Assembly: GCA_014607495.2 (NCBI GenBank)
Contig: CP053163.1
Coordinates: 8,846,716 to 8,910,715 of the forward strand
Length of the DNA stretch: 64,000 nucleotides
DNA from: Carposina sasakii
Lineage: Eukaryota > Arthropoda > Insecta > Lepidoptera > Carposinidae
Reading direction: 5' to 3'
Numbering within the stretch: position 1 is the first letter of the stretch; every line of letters starts with the position of its first letter. Both the position numbers and the translations under genes were made by a program. This document shows, piece by piece, positions 1 through 12,333 of this stretch. The notes beneath the pieces were generated by a model, which saw nothing but the letters and a program-made list of their open reading frames with translations, made no database searches and had not been told where the DNA came from.

Positions 1-1240
1 TTATCAGGATACAAACAAAGGTTTGAAATTCGAGTTAACAACATAAAATACTGCTGGAAAAGCTAGTTTACTCCATTTTACTGTGCGCTGACAAACGATT
101 ATTATGAAGACTTGGCACGCTTTCCGCCTGTCGCGATCTAAGGAATGGCTTCTTTAAGTATGTAACAGACTTGCTACTTTCTATACAAGTAAATTAGTTT
201 TAACTTTTGAAAATGAGGCTAGTATAATTTTTGTTAAGTTTAGTTGTGGTGTTAGTTTAGTTAAATCTCTGATTTGGCACGATTAGCTCGAATATGGGCA
301 GTGGTTCGAAATTCTTTTTGTGTAGGATATTTATTTATCGCGGAAAGCAGGTGGAGGAACAAAGGGAAGCTACTTTTTATTCCTTAGTAACTTTGCTAAA
401 AAATATTGACATTGATTTTTTAAAGTCGAAGTGGAAAAATGGCCGAGAATAACTTAATATTAGGTATTGATTAAATAAATATCTTATAAAGCGATTTTAG
501 AATAGATTAAGTCTTTAATGAAATTAAATAACCTATGGATGGATGGATAATGGATAATCTATACTAAACTTAGGTATATGAAAGTTTACTAATCCTAAAA
601 TACAAAATAATTATGTAGGTTAAGATGATTGCGAGATTTTGAGCAACAATTGCTACACTTGCCTGTCTCCTTAGATTCAGACATGAGGTGCAAGATATAA
701 AATATACATATTGAGAAATATTGTTCTAGCTTGAAATAGATTTCTGCACATGTGTTCAAAAAGTCTTCTCAGAATACTTGAAAATTCTAACAACAAATAT
801 GAAATCGGAAAGTAGTGGGTCTGCTACGTACTTTGTATAATTCTAGAGGTAGAAATACCAACTTTTATAGCTGAATTCTACCTGTCACTTACCCGAGATA
901 TTTTCATAAAGCTTACTTGATGTAGGCGCGGCGCCGGGCATTCCTTCAGGAGTGATACGAGGAGGTTGTTACTGATGGGGTGAAATTACATTGCCGACTG
1001 TAATGAGGTTTATGTTACAGCTTTAAGCTTAAAACAGGTATCTCACTACGTAGGTACTTACTTATAGGTGTATATTGTACCTATCTATATTAATAATGTA
1101 AAAAGTAAAGAAATAAGATATAATGTCTGATAGTTGGCCTTTTACATATCTGAACGGATCTTGATAAATTTCGGTAGAGAAATAGCCAAGTAAGGCATAG
1201 GTAGACTACTTTTTACCTTGTATTATGTATTATTATTTTT
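1..1240. other. AT-rich unique sequence, no gene seen
   Basis: No convincing coding frame, RNA gene or repeat could be recognised here. The stretch is AT-rich with many stops in all frames. Confidence 0.5.
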
Positions 1241-1587
1241 TATTATTTATAGTTTTCTATATGTATAAAAAAATATTTCAGTGGTCAAATACAACACATA
1301 TTTAAGTCTCGAGAACACCGGATGCGTATGCGTGCACGTAAGCGTAGACGTATACGTACCTCTGAGTTTAATGTATAGAACTGTCACCGCTTGACGTCTA
1401 TGCTTACGTCTACGCATACGCATCCGGTGTGCCCGTGCCTATACAGTTCCATACATTACAACTCAGAGTTACGTATACGTCTATGCTTACGTGCACGCAC
1501 ACGCATCCGGTGTGCTCGAGCCTTTAATTGTGTTTTTACTTTTATATTATTTATAGTTTTCTATATCAAAAAAATATTTCGGTGACC
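1241..1587. repeat. Direct repeats flanking an inverted-repeat unit
   Basis: Nearly identical stretches of about 45 bp at 1241-1287 and 1545-1587 share TTATTTATAGTTTTCTATAT followed by an AAAATATTTC block. They lie in direct orientation on either side of the inverted repeat at 1308-1520. They may be a long duplicated target or part of a larger unrecognised element; I cannot tell which. Confidence 0.6.
1308..1520. repeat. Inverted-repeat (MITE-like) unit with phased CG steps
   Basis: The arms 1308-1384 and 1443-1520 are inverted copies starting CTCGAG-A/C-ACACCGGATGCG. A third, partial arm lies between them at about 1394-1431. Inside the arms CG dinucleotides recur every six bases (TATGCG, TGCACG, TAAGCG, TAGACG, TATACG). 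Single arms recur at 9358-9433 and, shortened, at 59522-59570, so this is a dispersed family. There is no coding capacity. It is probably a non-autonomous DNA element or its subterminal repeats; the superfamily is unknown. Confidence 0.6.
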
Positions 1588-2097
1588 ACATTATTAAAAT
1601 TTTAACTTTGCAAAACTAAATCTAAATGGACGTCGGATTTAGTGTTTCGTCCACAAGTTTGGCCAGTAAAATAGTTAAAACACGAAACTTGTGCGAATTT
1701 AGAACTAGGATAGTACAAAGTCGTTGGAACTGCACAACTCACGTACCATTTATATTGTTTTATGGTTTCTTTCCTTCCCGGGAAGTTTCGCCCCGGCTGA
1801 GAATGAGGGTTATTTTCAAGGTTTTAAATATAAAACCTATTGAAAAAGTAGCACTTATATACATAGAGGAAAGAGGGATAGTCCTCCCTCATTAACTTTT
1901 AGGAATAAACTTTCTACGGTCTGGTGAAAGGACGGTATTTTATGTACCTAGTGATTTTCCTGCACAAATAAGTTAAATACTCGTATGAGTAGCACCTACT
2001 AGCGGCCCCCCACTTGCCTCTTCACCCTAGCCGCTCACCAAATGTTACTTCCTTTGTCGCTCCGTGTATGCTGCTGTTTCAGATCCATGAAATGAGT

Positions 2098-2240
2098 TAG
2101 CGAGTCACCGCCTACCACCAAACAATTATGCGTCCGTTAGTCTCCTTCAATAGCCCGTTTACCCAACATTCAGCCCCATAGCCCACGACCTTACTTTCCC
2201 GTCGCATGGCATAGTTCTGTACTCCATCCAATAGTGTGGT
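2098..2240. repeat. Diverged dispersed repeat, copy 1
   Basis: The sequence beginning GTCACCGCCTACCA and containing CAGCCCCATAGCCC is similar, with gaps, to 60598-60735. The class is not recognised. The frames through it are not credible genes. Confidence 0.45.
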
Positions 2241-2309
2241 GTTTGTGTAGTGTTTGGTAAGTGTAGTTCTGATTAAAATGGTGACGGTCTGGCCGTATGC
2301 CATGCATAG

Positions 2310-4560
2310 TGTACAAAAATTAACAATAACTTACGTGGCTGATTTCAGTACAGGATCATAATATGGGTTACTATTTTATTGGCTGTCATTCACACCCTGT
2401 ATATAGCTTTTTTGTGTATTCCGAAGGAAAGGCAAAGGAAATTTTACCCATAGTGCCATTGTCTGTTTCCTGAATTGTGATGGATGATAATTAATGGAAA
2501 GGTCGAGAAAATTCTCGAAAACTAATCTTGACTCTTACCCAATATGAACTATATAGATATATGGGGTAATTTCGCAAAATCTCAGTGGATTTATTCATAA
2601 TTGTAATATATGTAAAAGAAAAATAATAATTAAGATATGTAACATTTTTTGGGCGGCGAAAGTGGTTAAACTTTCCCCCAGCTTATCTATTCTTCACAAG
2701 TAGAATTGATTTGATCGGATTCACGTAAAGTTTCGCGAAACTCGGCAAAAGTTGGAATAAACTCGCGGCTCGAAAATAGGTTTAACTAAAGACTGAAGAA
2801 GTAGTTTTGAACAGGAATCATTCTTCAAGAAAGTTGGGGAAATGTTACTGAGAATGACATGATTCATAAGGTATTGCGGTATAAAGATGAACTTTCGAAG
2901 AAAGAGTTTTGTCTAGTTTAAGACGGTTACTAATATTTCAGCTGAGAGCGTCTATTTGAAGGATACCGATCTTCTAAAACTTTATAACTACAAGGAATGG
3001 AATTTTTTTAAATGTATTGTGTTTTGAATCTCTATAAAGTTATTGCATTATCCTTATGAGATTATATATGCAGTCTTTATAAAACAAAAGTAATTGAGTA
3101 GATCCTATAGAGAGCAATCTAAATTCATGTATTAAATAATTAACTAAATAATCTACACCGAATTATAGTAGTCACCCATTACGTCTCTAGTGCGTATTGC
3201 TAGATGATTTGGGGGACTTTGCTAATCCTTAAAAGGATTAATGATTCACACATTGGAACTTGGAATATACATTTGAAACAGCCAGAGTTTAATTCCCGAA
3301 CCTAAAGCCGAGAAAATGGTGGCGATTAAAGTTAAGTCTTGGCGTGAAAGTACCTCAACGAAGTATAGAAAACAGATTTGGTTCTCTTAAGCTGCTTTAT
3401 AAACGTATTTCAGGATTAACCTATAGGTTTTTGAGGTTGAATTTATTACAATATTTTTAGATACTTATTTATTTTTCACACTTCTTGCGGCCTATGTGTG
3501 TAGATATACGTTTGTAAGTGAACGCACACTGTGTGTGTTATGTTATATTTATTATAAGCTACGCTCAATAATACCTGAGCTGTAGATAGCCTACAGCTCA
3601 GGTATTTATATATATATAGCATATATTATATAGCATGAAAAACAAATAGTTACAATATATATTTACCTACACTTACAGGAGCCTACAGAGTTAAGACAGT
3701 GTAATTTTTCTAATGTTCTTTTTTTGCAAATTTTGAATAATTTATATCAGCAACATGTAGCGTAGTAGGTAGCAATATCTGAAATTGTTAGAAAAAAGGT
3801 AAATTTTGTATAAAAACCTAACAAAAACAAAAGGCTCAGACAACGAAACCAATCTCAAATAAGATGCTTCCTCCGTTGAAACAAAGTTTTTGTCAAAGAC
3901 CCATGTGTTGAACAGAGCATAAATCAAATCCGGCTTCATAAATCTCCTCTCCATACAAATATTATATAAAACGTAGTATTTTGAGACCCGATAAATATTC
4001 ATGCTCTTTTTGTGATAATAAAAGGTCCTAGTTTTTGCGTTCTCATATTAAGATAAAGCGTTTAGCTTTGCGTTCTTAGACCATCATGTTTGCTAGAATA
4101 TTACAGCATTGAAGTTATACGAACAATGAAAGTTATTCATATTGAAAACAGCTTGAGCCTACGCTATTTTGTTATACTATCGTACTTTTTTGTGTAATGT
4201 TGATCTTAATTATGGTTTCTAGATTTCATCTAACTGTAATGGCTTTGAACAGGTGCTTATTTTTATCACTAACAAAAATCTTATTTATATATTTGCAGTT
4301 AAACCAGATCTAACATAAGCTGTTAACTAACAAGATAAGTCGCGTCGCGTCGTCCGAAACAAAAGAAAAAGCCACCTTACATTTTTAATAACGATTGGAT
4401 CGTTCTATATCCGCCATCGAAAGGGATCAAGGATCCCTTAATCTTTCTTAGCGAAATTAAACCATTTGTAAACGTTGAGCAGCGGGGGGGAGTAAATCAA
4501 TCTATACATTGAATTAGTTGATGCTGAACGAGCGATTTCGGCGATATTTTAGGGGGCGAC
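2310..4560. other. Unique AT-rich stretch, no gene seen
   Basis: No supported feature was seen. A short perfect palindromic segment (ATACCTGAGCTGTAG and its complement, about 3570-3604) is the only local structure noticed. The small open frame at 3742-4002 on the minus strand has no recognisable domain. Confidence 0.4.
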
Positions 4561-4568
4561 GGCAATAA

Positions 4569-4613
4569 GATGGCGTATTTTGCACCCGAACCACGTCGTG
4601 AGCTATTCATCAA
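4569..4613. repeat. Short duplicated CpG-containing motif, copy 1
   Basis: ATGGCG ... GCACCCGAACCACGTCG then GCTATTCATCA matches 6531-6582 over about 45 bp in unique-looking surroundings. It contains ACGTCG and a homeodomain-like ATTCATCA. It could be an old repeat or a duplicated regulatory block. Confidence 0.45.
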
Positions 4614-4619
4614 GTCTCC

Positions 4620-6530
4620 AAACCCATTACCGAACCGCCACCTGCACGATCCCTAGTTTGTATTATGCTATATTATTCAGCTTTTATTCACTAGCGCCAA
4701 TAACTTGTTGAGTTATGGAATCGATATTTGGTTTGGTAGCTGTTCGTAGCGGATTGACAGTTATTGTTTTGTTCCGATTTTCTTGGATGATAAACTAAAT
4801 TTTCAGTAGCTAATCCACTTTAGTTTACTTATTACCCGTCACCCGATTATATTAGGTATTTTTATATGGATTTCTATGGATACACGCTCATTACATAAAA
4901 TTCATTTCGTTCTGGATTGCGTCGCTCGCTAGCCGTCCACGCGCGAACGGGGCGCGGTAGGACCATTCGGTGACAATTCGTTGGTCGAATGGCCAGGGAC
5001 AAGTCTGCATTTAGTAAGCTGAGTGCAGACCTCCAGTAATGGAGTGCCACTACAAGAAGAGAGAAGAAATGCTTGCCTTGCTTTGACCGCGCGTATGACC
5101 TATATCTACTACGAGCAAATGCTAGTTAAATGATCTAAACCTAATTTTGTCCACCACTTTCTTACCTCTTGAGCAATTATTCACATCTCGGTATAATGTA
5201 ATATTAAATAAAATGCCCGGTACCTATATTAAGCTTTCAGTCTCATACTATATATTGGAACATTTTCCTCGGAATAGGTGATAAAAAATCTTATTGTTCA
5301 CTAAAAGAATCTTAGATTCGACTAATGCTAATAATAGCGTGATAGAATAGAGCTAATATAAATCTAAACAATACGAAAAATTCTAATACTCGTAATAGGT
5401 ATTATGCAAGCAGAAAAAGCATGTCTAACAGACATAATCCCAAGAGAAAGGAAACGCCCGCAATTAAATTACCATGTTTGTATGAAGCGTGGTATGCTGC
5501 ACCCCGTGTATGCACCTGACCGTTTATCATTGGTGGCATGGAATGCTGGCAACGTCCGGCCGGTACCACCATATATCAAACAGCTGAGCGGTGCGGTAAG
5601 ACCATTAGCGAGCTTCCAACACGCCAGATTAAAATGTTAACTAACCGCCCATTGTCTTTGGTGCATTCAGAGCAGCGCTTGTTTTGGATGCTAATGTTTA
5701 GTGCTATCTTATCCAACGCTTTTTACTGCGGTCGCGGTTGTGGAACCCGTCTCGAGAATGTTTCTGGGAATTACAAAAGCTGTAATAAGCCCAGGTTTGT
5801 TCTGTCTAGCTGGACGTGTAACTCTTGAATTGCTGATTTAGTAGTTGTGTCGAAAACGTCAGCTTACATACTGAAATGCAGTAGTTGTAGATTCTCCTTC
5901 CTACAGTTTCTACAGATCTAGCTACCCATTTTATGGGTACACAGTCGGGTGTACTCGTATGTACCTATATAGTTGATGACCCATTTCCCGCTAAAACGAT
6001 TTTGAGATATTCATTTACCTATGTAGATGTTTGCCACACTATTGCCAATGTAGGTACTTAAATGTTGATAAATAGTAATTATCTCCAAAATAATAAATAT
6101 GAGCAGTACCTATATTTCCATGGTTAGCGAATTGAAAATATTATCTATTTGGTGCATTGAAACTAACTGTAGTGTAAAAACCTATGAAATATATTAAAAA
6201 TTTAAAAAATCTCTCTTTTCCAGTTTAATTGAAATATGTATAAAATTTGGATGAATAAATGTGAGTATTAAATCAAACATTTAGAGTTCATAACAACAAG
6301 GTAAAATGTAGTAATTTAGTTGCAATATTATTATACATAATGGACACGTAAAAACAAATATGGACAGTTACCACGAATTTTACTACCACGAATGATGCAA
6401 CGCGTTAACCAGTTTCACGTATTGGATTCAGTAGATAAATCAAACGCTACCATCAAAAGCACAATAATTCACGCACGCTAAAAAGCTTTTCGGCCTACTT
6501 GGCTCACTAGGGAAATTCCCGTAGGTAAAT
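4620..6530. other. Unique stretch with unrecognised open frames
   Basis: This stretch contains a CpG-richer patch at about 4915-4990 and two overlapping small frames at 5404-5640 and 5538-5828 on the plus strand. Neither encodes a domain or motif I recognise, and no clear splice context supports them. I see no repeat family here. Confidence 0.4.
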
Positions 6531-6582
6531 ATGGCGGGGTCAAGTATTTGGCACCCGCGCCACGTCGCGCGCTATTCATCAC
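6531..6582. repeat. Short duplicated CpG-containing motif, copy 2
   Basis: The second copy of the 4569-4613 motif. The core GCACCCG-N-N-CCACGTCG and GCTATTCATCA are kept. Confidence 0.45.
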
Positions 6583-7160
6583 GCCGAGGTTCCTTCTACC
6601 TGAGACGTTTCTTACTTAATATTTAGTAATCTCTCTTAATGCCGAATAATTTCCTGCCTGTGGGAATTCCAATTTTCTTCTGGTTATTTTGTTTCAATAG
6701 GTATTATGTTATATTCTAGTGTACTTTGAGTTTTGCGTATAGCAGATAAGGTAGCTGACTAAACAGCTTTTCAATGAGTGAAGCCACGGTAGAAAGAACA
6801 GTAGGTAGAGCTGTGGATACCTACATTTTATGTTATTAAGGTGCTTTTAGAGTACCCTAAATTGCGTGATTTTATGTATGTATGTAGGTAAGTGCTTTTG
6901 ACACAAGTCTTGACTGAAGTTACAGTTTAATTATTAGTTTTAAAGTGAAAAAAAACTTTGCGCAAATAAAAGGGTTATGTTATTCGAGTGTATGTATTAA
7001 TATATTTCTTTGGCACACTATGGAGCCTAAACGATTTGTCGCATTTGAGCTTGAGAGGCATAATTAGATTCGTCTTAGTCGTGACAGTGACACTGGGAAG
7101 AATTTTATTCAGTCAGGTTTTTTAACTCAGATATTTTTAATTTAAAGAAAAATATTTAAT

Positions 7161-7289
7161 GAACTTGTGCATTTCAATTATATCTCAAAATTGGTCAGAA
7201 GTGGCACCATGTGGTCCTATCGGCCCTTAGTGCTCTGCCTAGCCCGTAAGAGATAAAGGCGTGAGTATTATATGTCTATGTATATTTAA
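7161..7289 (+). mobile_element. RTE-type LINE 3' tail, TATG family
   Basis: This copy carries AATTGGTCAGAAGTGGCACC, CCTATCGGCCC and CTCTGCCTAGCCC, and ends in a TATG-rich tail. It belongs to the same family as 24062, 38776, 51152 and 54204. The protein-coding relative at 11336-11590 identifies the tail as RTE-like. Confidence 0.75.
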
Positions 7290-7657
7290 TGAACTCCTTC
7301 TCTGACCTTACTTTTTTTATTTTAATTTTATTTTAAAAGAATTACAATTAGGTTCAGGGTGCTATTAAACCGGAGGGGTTTCACTTGGCGCCCTTTATGT
7401 AACTATTAGTTATAAATTACTTACTACATTTATCCAGTACCTACACTCAGCCTGGGACACATGATACACTTGACTCGTGTTAAAAGGAAGCTAACCAATT
7501 CAACTGTACCTTTTATACCTAAGTATTTAGCCCAGCTGCCTCAATGATGGGACCTTACCCCATTCATCCTCCTGTCAGGTGAGATAAGACTGTCAGATGG
7601 TATTGCTTGATTTAAAGCCCCGAACCCCTGCATTTTGCGTCGTTGTTTTATACAGTT

Positions 7658-7905
7658 ACTAGCAGCCGCCGACGGCTTCGTCCGCGTATTTGGAATCTTG
7701 GAATCAGCTCTTGGAATCAATTGGGAGTTTGGAATCAGCATTGCACCCGTGCGAAGCCGTGGCGAGGAGCTAGTTAAACATAACATCGCTCCTTAATTAT
7801 TCTATCTGTTTAAAATGAAAATCTAAAATTGTTGCGTATTTTTAAAGAACCAAGCATAGGAACAGACAGACATCGGGAAGCGACTTTGTTTTATGATGGT
7901 ACAGG
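7658..7905. mobile_element. Helitron-like interspersed repeat
   Basis: The left end is ACTAGCAGCCGCCGACGGCT followed by CGTCCGCG. The right part has ACAGACAGAC and GGGAAGCGACTTTGTTTTAT. The same GAAGCGACTTTGTTTT block recurs at about 18655-18680. The CTAG-bounded CG-rich end resembles the lepidopteran Helitron-like repeats elsewhere in this window. The frame at 7541-7786 on the minus strand runs through it and is not a gene. Confidence 0.45.
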
Positions 7906-8324
7906 TAAAATATAGTATATGACTATCTATCATGAAAATTGGACTCGGTTGGTTAATCTCTAAACAAATAAAATATTTTGTATGTGGGCACATAGGTATT
8001 GAGTACTTGCAGTGTCTAGTCGGTCGACGACGCTTGAAATGTCAAGTGGGTAAGTGAGTTAAGTAACACAATATCGATATTTATATGCACAAGGCAAGTT
8101 GGCTGATAAGTTAATGCTCTTCAAAAACATCTAGAGCTAGCGAAATATTGTTTTTTTTTAAAGATTAGATTAGTAGATTGAATCTCCAAATTATTAAGTT
8201 ATAATAACATCATAATTCATCATAACTGTTATTATTACGTACCTATTAATTAGATTATATTATTGTATATGGACCAAAACAGTCTGCAATAAGTAATTTT
8301 TATTTAATAAGTCAGCTGCCTATA

Positions 8325-8706
8325 CAGGATGTTTTTTTCGGTGCCACCCTTAACGAAGGGTACGTCCTCTATACATCAAATAAAGAAAGTTTATGCCAAA
8401 AATAATGCTGGGAAATGATGTAAATTTTTTTGAATTATTATTTTATATTACTTGATCGGGCGAAATTTATAGTGTCAAGTGTTTATGCTAGTTTTTCATA
8501 GACAGATATTAATTATTCCTCGTAAAAAATCTTGCTACACGCGTCAATGTACATTTATGCAGAAAAACGCAGTTTATTTACTCAACTTTGGACCCTAATA
8601 TCTTGGAAACCAGACATTTCCCAGTATGCTTCCATGGAGAAAAATGATCGTGATGATGAGGGGATTTCGTAGTATTCGGGAACGTTGACGACCAAAAAAC
8701 ACTCTG
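8325..8706. mobile_element. MITE family A, full-length copy (382 bp)
   Basis: The element starts CAGGATGTTTTTTTCG and ends AAAAAACACTCTG, flanked by TA on both sides (8323-8324 and 8707-8708), as expected for a Tc1/mariner-type insertion. It is the inverted counterpart of 55009-55390 and has the same length, 382 bp. No coding capacity. Confidence 0.75.
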
Positions 8707-9357
8707 TATAGTTACGACATCAAGTGCGGCCGTCGAAATATGAACGGCTTGATAAGGTTATTAGTGTACCTAATGACATTATAATGATTTAGGAGGGTAG
8801 AAACTACAGGCTAAAACACATAGGTCGAAATAATAAAAAAGCTCTTATGTACCTAACCTATTGTAAATTTTTCTATTTATAAAACAAAAATAACTGCTGA
8901 ACTCCAATCTAGGAATTTAAGCTGTATGGTTTCCGATGATTGCATCTTTTGGGAACATGCCAAACTCGAGAGAAATAGTGGCGTAACTCTACTCGTATCT
9001 ACGCTATTATGTAAGTTACCTCAGTTTTCATACGAGGTGACCACTTCCATTGTCATATTTAGGTGCAAACTACCTCGCTCATGAGCGACACGTATCTCTA
9101 CTCTCGAGAATATTGTAATACATTTAGCTATCCTCCAGAATAGATGGACTATCCCATAAATTGTGACTCTTTCAGCTATTTTTCTGACACTATCATATCT
9201 ACCTACACATGCAATGTTTATTGCGTTTTGTACGGCAGTTACAAATCGATTTGGCTTGACGCCAATTGCGTTATTTTTAATAGTACCTTTGTGTATTTGA
9301 CGGGTTTTGTTAAGAGGATAGTTAGATATTTTGCGCCCACCCCCTTTAAGCCTGGGC

Positions 9358-9433
9358 ATATCGGATGCGTATACGTACATGTAAGCGTAGACGTGCATGT
9401 ACGAGTACCATGAGTTGTAATGTATGAAACTGT
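9358..9433. repeat. Solitary arm of the 1308-1520 inverted-repeat family
   Basis: CGGATGCGTATACGTACATG, then TAAGCGTAGACG and GAGTTGTAATGTATG, follow the arm at 1308-1384, including the six-base phased CG steps. Confidence 0.6.
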
Positions 9434-9509
9434 AGACGGCAAGCGATGTGTCCTGAGTTCCATATTCGGTAACATTAAATATCTAATTGTTGGAGTCTTT
9501 CTAAATATA

Positions 9510-10339
9510 CAGGGTGTTTGTATATGTAAATATACAGACAGCCAGGCAAATATTATTATATTATACAGGTTGTTTGTGACAGCCAGGCAAATATTGATAT
9601 GGTGACTTCAGACCATGATTCTGAGATGTAACCAGTGAAAATTTTCGCAGAAAAATTCCAAAATTTTCCGACTTTTTTCTTATTTTTTTCAGAAAAATAA
9701 TAGTGTGGTTCGTTTAAGTAGGCCTTAAATAATGACTAACGACATAAAAATAATGACATAAAAACAAAATTTAAACCTATAAATGATTTTTTTTAAGTTG
9801 CTTTAGAAATAGTTAAATTAACTGATCAACCCCAAAAGGAGAGTTCCAAGTGATCCAAAAAACAGAAATGTATCACACAACAACCAATAAGCTTATTTAA
9901 CTAGTCACAGGATCGCCCGATATAATTGGCGCGGTAAGGTAACATTGCGAATAATGAAATAAAAAATTAATTGGCTGCGAGTAATAACACTGTCATATAA
10001 CTCAAATGAATGGTACTTGCTCAGTATCTCAGTATTTGCCTCGCTGTCACACACATCCTGTATATGCTGACTTAAGACCTTAATTATGAGGCGAAAACCA
10101 CTGAAAATTTTCGCAGGAAAATTCTAAAATTATCCGACATTTTTAAAATTTTAGGAAACAATTGTGTAATTCGTAGGCCTTAGATAATGACTTAAAAACT
10201 AAATTTTAACCAATATGTAGATAATTAAAAAAAAGTTGCTCTTAATAGAGAGTCACAAGTTATCTAAAAATAGCAATATATCACACAATAAAAATTTATT
10301 CAGCATTTCAGTATTTGCCTGGCTGTCACAGACACCCTC
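9510..10339. mobile_element. DNA transposon copies with CAGGGTGT ends, in tandem
   Basis: One copy runs 9566-10060, from CAGGTTGTTTGTGACAGCCA to its inverse ending CATCCTG, with TA on both sides. A shorter second copy, lacking its left end, runs about 10061-10339 and ends GCCTGGCTGTCACAGACACC. Both contain AAAATTTTCGCAG and TAGGCCTTA blocks in the same order. An extra end fragment lies at 9510-9545. No transposase was seen. The TIR is about 28 bp and the class is probably TA-inserting MITE. Confidence 0.65.
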
Positions 10340-10932
10340 TATAGGTACACTACTACACTATCACACTACCTACCCTATTTACAAAAAGGTACGACCTTTA
10401 TACTTGCTTGGAATGCGTACGGTAATGTCAATAAAGCGTATTTGGATGGATCATCATCACGTGACTTGGATTAAATCTTTTGTACTATAAAACGTCGTAG
10501 ATGTCGTAAACGCTTATTGCTTTGGCAAAGGTAAATATAAACTTTCTTAGATGCATTTTTTTAATATTTGAAAAACATAAATTTCACAGTCGCTGGTACA
10601 TCTTTATAGTTTAAAATTATTTAAGTTCCTTCAAACACGAGCCAATTTTTTTTCTAAAACCCTACTCTTGTGTTATATTATTAAAACACCTTGATACATG
10701 TCAATCGACCATAATAAAAGAATACAGTCTGTAAGAATACGATTATTCTCCCAGTCTGTTGAATAATTAAGTAAGTACAACCCTTATGTTTATTTCTGTC
10801 TCGCTGTAATGCGATTGGACAGGAAGCCTGATTCTATTAACTTGTTTATGAATTGACCTGGCAATTTATTTTCACAAATATTTGGACTGTGGAAAACTTC
10901 TATTTCGATATAGAAGTGTAATTACATATATA

Positions 10933-11325
10933 GTGGGTGTAAAAAGACAACTTTGTTCTTTTAATACCTCGTATTCTTTGTAACATCACGATCATTTTTT
11001 TTCTATGGAAGCACCCCTGGGAAACCACGGGTTTCCAAAATATTGAGGTCCAAAGTTACATGAATACCAGCATTTTTTTAAAATAAGTCCATCTGGTAAC
11101 AGTTAACAAACATTTTTTTAAAGACACCATATTAATATTTAAAAATGTTAGTTTTGTAGGTACATTTGTCAATAGAATAGGTACATTGCTTGCAATAAAA
11201 TGAGTTTGTTTTTTTTTCAAAAAAAATTTTTTCGTTTCCCCGGGTTGGTTCCATAGAAAAAAATGATCGTTACGTTACAAAGAATACGAGGTATTAAAAT
11301 AACAACGTTGTCTTTTTACACCATG
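10933..11325. mobile_element. Fold-back MITE with about 85-bp arms
   Basis: The arms (10933-11020 and 11240-11325) are inverted copies containing GTGTAAAAAGACAAC, ATACCTCGTATTCTTTGTAA and ATGATCGT-type blocks. TA flanks both ends (10931-10932 and 11326-11327). The inner sequence AATATTGAGGTCCAAAGTT resembles family A MITEs, so the two are related. No coding capacity. Confidence 0.7.
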
Positions 11326-11335
11326 TATAATTATA

Positions 11336-11590
11336 TACAATTTGCTAAAAGGACGTAGTGACAAGGATAGAGAAAGGTATGCTTCGATGGTTTGGACATG
11401 TGGAAAGGATGGATGGAAGACGATTAATGAAAGAGAAGAGCACCCGAAACCGGTGAGCATGAAGAATTTAATGAATGTGGATGAGGCGAAAGAGGTATGT
11501 TTGGAACGTTCCTAATGGTGACCTGCAGTCTCTGCCTATCCCTATGGGATATAGGCGTGAGGTTATGTATGTATGTATGTATGTATGCTA
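11336..11590 (+). mobile_element. RTE-type LINE 3' remnant with (TATG)n tail
   Basis: Translation of the plus strand from about 11352 gives VTRIEKGMLRWFGHVERMDG, the typical C-terminal region of RTE-like reverse transcriptases in insects. After an internal deletion, MNVDEAKEV and SAYPYG follow in decayed frames. The element ends GGCGTGAGGTTATG plus a TATG repeat at about 11566-11588. The small minus-strand frame at 11275-11460 is a shadow. It is defective and 5' truncated. This copy ties the TATG-tailed repeats of the window to an RTE-like LINE. Confidence 0.75.
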
Positions 11591-11650
11591 AAAATGGTGT
11601 AAATCTATAAATATATTAGGTGCCTATATTACTGTCCTGTATGGTGTATA

Positions 11651-12158
11651 ATACAACAATATAATATATTACTTAACAGTGTTCTGCGAGTTTAGTATAA
11701 CACAACAATATAATATATTATTTAATAGTGTTCTATGAGTTTAGTATAACACAACAATATAATATATTATTTAATAGTGTTCTATGAGTTTAGTATAACA
11801 CAACAATATAATATATTATTTAATAGTGTTCTACGAGTTTAGTATAATACAACAATATAATATATTATTTAATAGTGTTCTATGAGTTTAGTATAACACA
11901 ACAATATAATATATTATTTAATAGTGTTCTACGAGTTTAGTATAACACAACAATATAATATATTATTTAATAGTGTTCTATGAGTTTAGTATAATCAACA
12001 ATATAATATATTATTAGTATATGTTTAGTATAATACAACAATATAATATATTATTTAACAATGATCTATGAGTTTAGTATAATACAACAATATAATATAT
12101 TATTTAACAGTGTTCTACGAGTTTAGTATAATACAACAATATATTATATAATTTAACA
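11651..12158. repeat. 49-bp minisatellite, about 10 units
   Basis: The repeat unit (ACAACAATATAATATATTAT, then TTAATAGTGTTCTATGAG, then TTTAGTATAA) has a period of 49 bp; for example CACAAC starts at 11701 and 11750. Units differ by a few substitutions (C/T at ACGAG/ATGAG). One truncated unit lies near 12000-12020. Confidence 0.9.
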
Positions 12159-12333
12159 GTTGATTTGATTTTAGTGAAAGTGAAAGTTCAAACGCACGTA
12201 ATACATAACATAAAAAATATTACAATATTTTTCTCTACACATCGTCATCTCTAGAGATGTGTATAAAGATTAGAAAAATAGTTCTGATTACCCATTTTGT
12301 AAAATCAGTCGTGTGTACGTATGTGTGTGTATA

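Noticed and set aside
5404..5828. Two overlapping small frames as host exons
   Set aside because: No motif recognised; overlapping frames and no supporting splice sites.
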